Shown: in pieces, positions 7,146 to 10,825 of the stretch
Layout of the letters: every line of letters starts with the position of its first letter
Numbering within the stretch: the first letter of the stretch is position 1
Origin: DATEZO01 sp035255485
Lineage (GTDB): Bacteria; Pseudomonadota; Gammaproteobacteria; Burkholderiales; Burkholderiaceae_D
NCBI GenBank assembly: GCA_035255485.1
Contig: DATEZO010000276.1
Location: 1 to 10,825 of the forward strand
DNA: 10,825 nucleotides
Direction of reading: 5' to 3'
Notes under the pieces: model-generated
Told to the model about the DNA's origin: nothing
Seen by the model: the letters and a program-made list of their open reading frames with translations, nothing else
Database searches by the model: none
Translations under genes and position numbers: made by a program

Positions 7146-7197
7146 CGCGCCGGCTCCCATGAACGGAAATAATGCATTGCCATACTATGTCCTTGCG

Positions 7198-7224
7198 TTG
7201 TCGATGGTGTATCCTAATCGACAA
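7198..7224. promoter_or_regulatory. Operator-like perfect inverted repeat in divergent control region
   Basis: TTGTCGAT (7198-7205) and ATCGACAA (7217-7224) are exact inverse copies separated by 11 bases, in the short region between the dehydratase operon and the divergent MocR gene. The 19-bp centre-to-centre distance puts both arms on almost the same face of the helix. It is a plausible dimer site for the MocR protein or another regulator. Function is inferred from position and symmetry only. Confidence 0.5.
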
Positions 7225-7247
7225 TACCAGTACAGAGCCAGTACACT
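7218..7247 (+). promoter_or_regulatory. Candidate sigma-70 promoter of the MocR gene
   Basis: TCGACA (7218-7223, one change from TTGACA) and TACACT (7242-7247, four of six matches to TATAAT) are 18 bases apart. This would place the transcript start near 7254 and give a leader of about 27 bases. The -35 box overlaps the right arm of the inverted repeat, and the direct repeats lie between the boxes, as expected for autoregulation. I could not find an equally good promoter facing the dehydratase. Confidence 0.4.
7227..7245 (+). repeat. Direct repeat CCAGTACA spaced 11 bp
   Basis: CCAGTACA occurs at 7227-7234 and again at 7238-7245, exactly 11 bp apart, about one helical turn. MocR-type regulators such as GabR and PdxR are known to bind direct repeats near divergent promoters, so this pair is a good candidate operator for the adjacent MocR gene product. 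It lies within the putative spacer of that gene's promoter, which suggests repression of its own expression. Confidence 0.5.
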
Positions 7248-7280
7248 TCTCAAAATAATTCAGACTACTGTCACGGCAAC

Positions 7281-8756
7281 ATGACCAATACAGCTACTGC
7301 GCGCAGACGCCCGCCTTCGGACGTGGCATTCACCGCGCCGCAGATACTATCGCGGCAAGCGGGTTCATCGCTGGTGGAACAGATCGTACGTTCAATCGAG
7401 ACCCGCATCGACGACAAGCTGCTGCGCACCGGCGCGCGCATGCCGTCGATCCGGGCCTTCGCCGATAGCCATCGTGTATCGCGCTTTACGGTGGTGGAAG
7501 CCTACGACCGGCTGGTTGCGAAGGGTTTTCTGGAATCACGTCGCGGCTCCGGCTTTTATGTGCGTGAATGCGCGCCGATCGTCACGTCCCTGGCTGCGGC
7601 CCGGCCGGCGGGAGAAGCGCCGGCGCAGCAAATGGATGTGGCCTGGCTGATACGCAATATGTTCCGTCAGTATCCGCAGCAAAAAATGCCGGGCTCGGGG
7701 CTGCTGCCGAACGACTGGCTGGATGGCAAACTGATCGCCAACGGCTTGCGCGCAATCAGCCGGCAGAACCAGAACCTGCTGCTGCAATACGGTTCGCCGC
7801 AAGGATTTTTGCCGTTGCGCCAGCAATTGCAACTGAAGCTCGCAGCACTCGAAATCGCTGCAACGCCAGAGCAGTTCGTCACCACCTCCGGCGTGACGCA
7901 GGCGCTCGATCTGGTGGCGCGCCAGTTTACCCGGCCCGGCGACACGATTTTTGTCGACGATCCCGCCTGGTTCCTGATGTTCGGCTCGTTTGCAGCGCTC
8001 GGCGCAAAGGTGGTGGGCATTCCCCGCCTGGCCGATGGCCCGGATATCGCCAGGCTGGCGGAATTGGCGGCGTTGCACAAGCCCAAACTGTACGTGCTCA
8101 ATTCGGTGCTGCACAATCCGACTTCGACTTCGCTATCGGCGGCCAAGGCATTCCAGTTGCTGAACCTGGCGGAGCAGCATGATTTCCTGATCGTCGAAGA
8201 CGACATTTACTGCGACATGCATCCCGGCGCGGCGGTGCAGCCGGCCACGCGCATCGCCGCGCTGGACCAGTTGCACCGGGTGATTTACCTGGGTGGATTT
8301 TCCAAGACGCTGGCAGCCAACCTGCGCGTCGGCTTCATCGCCGCCTCGCCCGAGATGGCCAAGCGGCTATCCGATCGCAAGATGCTGTCCACCCTGACCA
8401 CCTCGGAAATCGGCGAGCGCGTGGTCTACAAGATCCTGTCCGAAGGACACTATCGCAAGCATGTCGACCGGCTGCGCGGCAGGATCGATGCGGTGCGCGA
8501 CAAAACCGTCCGGCAACTGGAGCGGGCCGGCATGCGAATCGATACCGCGCCTGCAGCCGGCATGTTCGTCTGGGCCGATACCGGCTACGACACCAATCTC
8601 CTGGCGGAAAAAGGCATGGCGCAAGGCTATCTGCTGGCGCCGGGCAGCCTGTTTTCGCCCAATCAGCTGCCATCGACGCGCACCCGCATCAATGTCGCGA
8701 CCATGGCGGATGCCGGGGTATTGCGCTTTCTTGAGCGGGAAATCGGCAACACTTGA
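7281..8756 (+). CDS. MocR-family transcriptional regulator (GntR HTH plus aminotransferase-like domain)
   Basis: The 491-residue protein joins a GntR winged helix (about residues 25-95, with MPSIRAFADSHRVSRFTV as the helix-turn-helix and G-S-G-F-Y-V as the wing), a linker (about 96-118) and a fold-type I aminotransferase-like domain. The latter keeps the PLP residues H-N-P-T (278-281), E-D-D-I-Y (306-310), Lys342 in GGFSK and Arg349, so it probably binds PLP and senses an amino compound or PLP itself. Relatives include GabR, PdxR, TauR and EnuR. It is transcribed away from the dehydratase operon across a 135-bp gap with operator-like repeats, the usual MocR arrangement, so it likely controls both units. 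The ATG at 7281 has only a weak ribosome site. Its stop codon overlaps the htpG heat-shock promoter. An ordinary aminotransferase is excluded by the N-terminal DNA-binding domain. Confidence 0.93.
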   Translation: MTNTATARRRPPSDVAFTAPQILSRQAGSSLVEQIVRSIETRIDDKLLRTGARMPSIRAFADSHRVSRFTVVEAYDRLVAKGFLESRRGSGFYVRECAPIVTSLAAARPAGEAPAQQMDVAWLIRNMFRQYPQQKMPGSGLLPNDWLDGKLIANGLRAISRQNQNLLLQYGSPQGFLPLRQQLQLKLAALEIAATPEQFVTTSGVTQALDLVARQFTRPGDTIFVDDPAWFLMFGSFAALGAKVVGIPRLADGPDIARLAELAALHKPKLYVLNSVLHNPTSTSLSAAKAFQLLNLAEQHDFLIVEDDIYCDMHPGAAVQPATRIAALDQLHRVIYLGGFSKTLAANLRVGFIAASPEMAKRLSDRKMLSTLTTSEIGERVVYKILSEGHYRKHVDRLRGRIDAVRDKTVRQLERAGMRIDTAPAAGMFVWADTGYDTNLLAEKGMAQGYLLAPGSLFSPNQLPSTRTRINVATMADAGVLRFLEREIGNT

Positions 8757-8779
8757 AATCCGGTTTTCCATACCCATGT
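8752..8779 (+). promoter_or_regulatory. Sigma-32 (RpoH) heat-shock promoter of htpG
   Basis: CTTGAAA (8752-8758), a 14-base spacer and CCCATGT (8773-8779) match the sigma-32 consensus CTTGAAA, 11-16 bases, CCCATnT at every specified base. The predicted start is near 8786, giving a leader of about 90 bases before htpG. The -35 box includes the TGA stop codon of the MocR gene (8754-8756). Confidence 0.88.
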
Positions 8780-8827
8780 TGCACGAAAACCACATGAACA
8801 ATTTCCCGCCGCCTGATGCGATGCGCC

Positions 8828-8839
8828 AGCCGGCCGGCT
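8828..8839. other. GC-only palindrome in the htpG leader
   Basis: AGCCGGCCGGCT is a perfect 12-bp palindrome within the untranslated leader predicted from the sigma-32 promoter, 40 bases before the htpG start. In RNA it can form a short stem only with a tiny loop, or pair between molecules. It does not obviously pair with the htpG ribosome site (TAGAGG, 8868-8873), so I do not call it a thermometer. Confidence 0.35.
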
Positions 8840-8878
8840 CGTTCATTGCCCAGTATTCAATCAACCGTAGAGGTAAAA

Positions 8879-10792
8879 ATGGTGGTATCCGAAAAGCAAA
8901 CCCTTGGTTTCCAGGCCGAAGTCAAGCAACTCCTGCAATTGATGATCCATTCCTTGTATTCCAACAAGGAAATTTTCCTGCGCGAACTGATCTCCAATGC
9001 CTCCGATGCGGCCGACAAGCTGCGCTTTGAAGCGATCAACAATGCCGCGCTGTTTGAAACCGATCCGGAGCTGAAGATCAAGGTCACGTTCGACAAGGCT
9101 GCGCGTACCATCACGATTTCGGACAACGGCATCGGCATGAGCCGCGACGAGGCGATCGAGCATCTCGGCACCATCGCGAAATCGGGCACCCGGGAATTCT
9201 TTTCCCGGTTGTCGGGCGACCAGCAGAAGGATGCAGCGCTGATCGGCCAGTTCGGCGTCGGTTTCTATTCCGCCTTCATCGTGTCTGACAGGATCACGGT
9301 CGATACCCGCCGCGCCGGCCTGCCGGCTGATCAGGGCGTACGCTGGGAATCGGCCGGCGAAGGCGATTTCAGCGTCGAAGCCATCGACAAGCCGGCGCGT
9401 GGCACCGATATCACGCTGCATCTGCGCGAAGGCGAGGATGAACTGCTGTCGTCGTGGAAGCTGAAGTCGATCATTCGCAAGTATTCCGACCATATCTCGC
9501 TGCCGATCCTGATGCAGAAGGAAGAATGGGACGAGGAAAAGAAGGAAACCGTGGTGCAGGACGAGCTGGAAACCATCAACCAGGCCAGCGCGCTGTGGTC
9601 GCGCAGCAAATCCGACATCACGCCGGAGCAATACACCGAGTTCTACAAGCACGTCTCGCATGATTTCGAGGAGCCGCTCGCCTATACGCACAACCGGGTT
9701 GAAGGCCGCAGCGAGTACACGCAACTGCTGTACATTCCGAAGCGTGCCCCGTTCGACCTGTGGGACCGCAACAAGCACGGCGGCATCAAGCTGTACGTCA
9801 AGCGCGTCTTCATCATGGACGATGCCGAGCAATTGATGCCGATGTACCTGCGCTTCATCAAGGGCGTAATCGATTCCGCCGACCTGCCGCTCAACGTATC
9901 GCGTGAAATCCTGCAGGAGTCGCGCGATGTCAGGGTGATCCGCGAAGGCTCGACCAAGCGCGTGCTGGGCCTGCTGGAAGAGCTCGCCAACAGCGACGAG
10001 CAAGAGCAGAAAGACAAGTATGCGACCTTCTGGAAGGAATTCGGCCAGGTGCTGAAGGAAGGCATCGGCGAAGACGCGACCAACAAGGAGCGCATCGCCA
10101 AGCTGCTGCGCTTCGCATCGACGCACAACGATAGCGATGAGCAGAGCGTGTCGTTCGCGGACTATGCCGGCCGCATGAAGGAAGGCCAGGACAAGATCTA
10201 CTACGTCACTGCCGATTCGTACGCTGCCGCGAAAAACAGCCCGCATCTGGAAATCTTCCGCAAGAAGGGCGTCGAAGTGCTGCTGCTGACCGAACGCGTC
10301 GATGAATGGATGCTGTCATTCCTGAACGAATTCGACGGCAAGGAGCTGGTTTCCGTGGCCAAGGGCGACCTCGATCTCGGCAAGCTGGAAGACGAGGCCG
10401 AAAAGAAACAGCATGAGGAAACCGAAGCCGGCTACAAGGAACTGGTCGAGAAAATGAAGACTGCGCTGGTCGACAAGGCAAAAGACGTGCGCGTGACTTT
10501 CCGCCTGACCGATTCGCCGGCCTGCCTGGTGGCCGACGAGCATGAACTGTCCGGCAACCTGATGCGCATGCTGAAAGCCGCCGGCCAGAAAGCGCCGGAG
10601 CTGAAGCCGATCCTGGAAATCAACCCGGATCATCCGCTGGTGCAGCGCCTGAAATACGAAGAGGCCAAGTTTGGCGACTGGTCGAACATCCTGTTCGATC
10701 AGGCCCTGCTGGCCGAAGGCGGCGCCCTGACCGACCCGGCCGGGTTCGTCAAGCGGCTGAACCAAATGCTGCTGAGCATGGCGGGCAAATAG
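8879..10792 (+). CDS. htpG: Bacterial Hsp90 chaperone HtpG
   Basis: The 637-residue protein is full-length HtpG, a cytoplasmic ATP-dependent chaperone dimer. The N-terminal GHKL ATPase domain shows ELISNASDAADKLRF (36-50; catalytic Glu36, Mg-binding Asn40), D-N-G-I-G-M (82-87) and the ATP-lid glycines in GQFGVGFYS (123-131). The middle domain includes the PLNVSREILQ segment with the arginine that contacts the ATP phosphate, and the C-terminal dimerisation domain follows to the end. ATG 8879 is chosen because TAGAGG (8868-8873) lies five bases upstream and HtpG homologues begin here (FQAEVKQLL soon after). An in-frame ATG at 8816 would add 21 unlike residues without a ribosome site. Expression is likely heat-induced from the sigma-32 promoter at 8752-8779. 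It is unrelated in function to the MocR gene upstream. Confidence 0.98.
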   Translation: MVVSEKQTLGFQAEVKQLLQLMIHSLYSNKEIFLRELISNASDAADKLRFEAINNAALFETDPELKIKVTFDKAARTITISDNGIGMSRDEAIEHLGTIAKSGTREFFSRLSGDQQKDAALIGQFGVGFYSAFIVSDRITVDTRRAGLPADQGVRWESAGEGDFSVEAIDKPARGTDITLHLREGEDELLSSWKLKSIIRKYSDHISLPILMQKEEWDEEKKETVVQDELETINQASALWSRSKSDITPEQYTEFYKHVSHDFEEPLAYTHNRVEGRSEYTQLLYIPKRAPFDLWDRNKHGGIKLYVKRVFIMDDAEQLMPMYLRFIKGVIDSADLPLNVSREILQESRDVRVIREGSTKRVLGLLEELANSDEQEQKDKYATFWKEFGQVLKEGIGEDATNKERIAKLLRFASTHNDSDEQSVSFADYAGRMKEGQDKIYYVTADSYAAAKNSPHLEIFRKKGVEVLLLTERVDEWMLSFLNEFDGKELVSVAKGDLDLGKLEDEAEKKQHEETEAGYKELVEKMKTALVDKAKDVRVTFRLTDSPACLVADEHELSGNLMRMLKAAGQKAPELKPILEINPDHPLVQRLKYEEAKFGDWSNILFDQALLAEGGALTDPAGFVKRLNQMLLSMAGK

Positions 10793-10800
10793 GTACGAAG

Positions 10801-10825
10801 GGCGGGCAGGCGCGTGCTGCCCGCC
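10801..10825 (+). terminator. Probable htpG terminator hairpin (cut by window end)
   Basis: GGCGGGCAG (10801-10809) pairs perfectly with CTGCCCGCC (10817-10825) around a seven-base loop, eight bases after the htpG stop. The position and strength fit a rho-independent terminator, but the T-run that would confirm it lies beyond the window. Confidence 0.7.

Noticed and set aside
8821..8881. RNA thermometer (ROSE or fourU type) in the htpG leader
   Set aside because: I found no stretch that convincingly pairs with TAGAGG at 8868-8873; the GC palindrome at 8828-8839 does not involve it. The sigma-32 promoter is enough to explain heat control.
8794..9030. Possible upstream ORF (MNNFPPPDAM) in the htpG leader, overlapping htpG
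   Set aside because: It lacks a ribosome site, runs into htpG in another frame, and its frame continues open from inside the MocR gene, so it is likely chance.
8861..10246. 461-codon minus-strand frame opposite htpG
   Set aside because: It is antisense to a fully conserved HtpG; no domain or start signal. Such frames are common opposite GC-rich coding DNA.

Overview
The window looks like chromosomal DNA of a GC-rich betaproteobacterium, most likely of the Burkholderiales and possibly Oxalobacteraceae-like. The reasons are the HtpG sequence, the codon use, and the MocR, RidA and EamA gene types. This placement is inference from protein character, not from a database search. I see no CRISPR array, tRNA, rRNA, insertion sequence or phage gene, and base composition is fairly even throughout.

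Layout. From 109 to 7145 every gene reads on the minus strand; from 7281 to the end every gene reads on the plus strand. The two blocks diverge from a 135-bp control region (7146-7280). The left end holds a large NHL-repeat beta-propeller lipoprotein (109-2127). It is preceded on its own strand by a small two-helix membrane gene split into two overlapping frames (2132-2415), by the frameshifted relic of a second, one-blade NHL lipoprotein (2455-2623), and by an alanyl-tRNA editing protein of the AlaX type (2610-3260).

The middle is a likely four-gene operon on the minus strand. In order of transcription it holds a threonine/serine dehydratase-like PLP enzyme (7145-6156), an EamA/DMT membrane transporter (6130-5249), a RidA/YjgF enamine-imine deaminase (5179-4721) and a fold-type I PLP aminotransferase (4592-3399). 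It is closed by a clear hairpin-plus-T-run terminator (3351-3389). Facing it is a MocR-type regulator (7281-8756), a GntR winged helix fused to an aminotransferase-like domain. The logic fits together: the dehydratase makes a reactive enamine, RidA hydrolyses it, the aminotransferase handles an amino/keto acid pair, the transporter moves a substrate or product, and the regulator would sense an amino compound bound to PLP. The shared upstream region carries a perfect 8-bp inverted repeat and a pair of direct repeats 11 bp apart, both plausible regulator sites. The natural substrate cannot be read from the sequence.

The right end is htpG (8879-10792), encoding bacterial Hsp90. It has a textbook sigma-32 heat-shock promoter whose -35 box overlaps the stop codon of the MocR gene, and a GC-rich hairpin after its stop that runs to the edge of the window.

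The least ordinary items are the complete MocR/dehydratase/EamA/RidA/aminotransferase module with its operator-like repeats, the split membrane gene with an ATGA overlap and a T5 slip site, and the NHL lipoprotein relic near its full-length relative.
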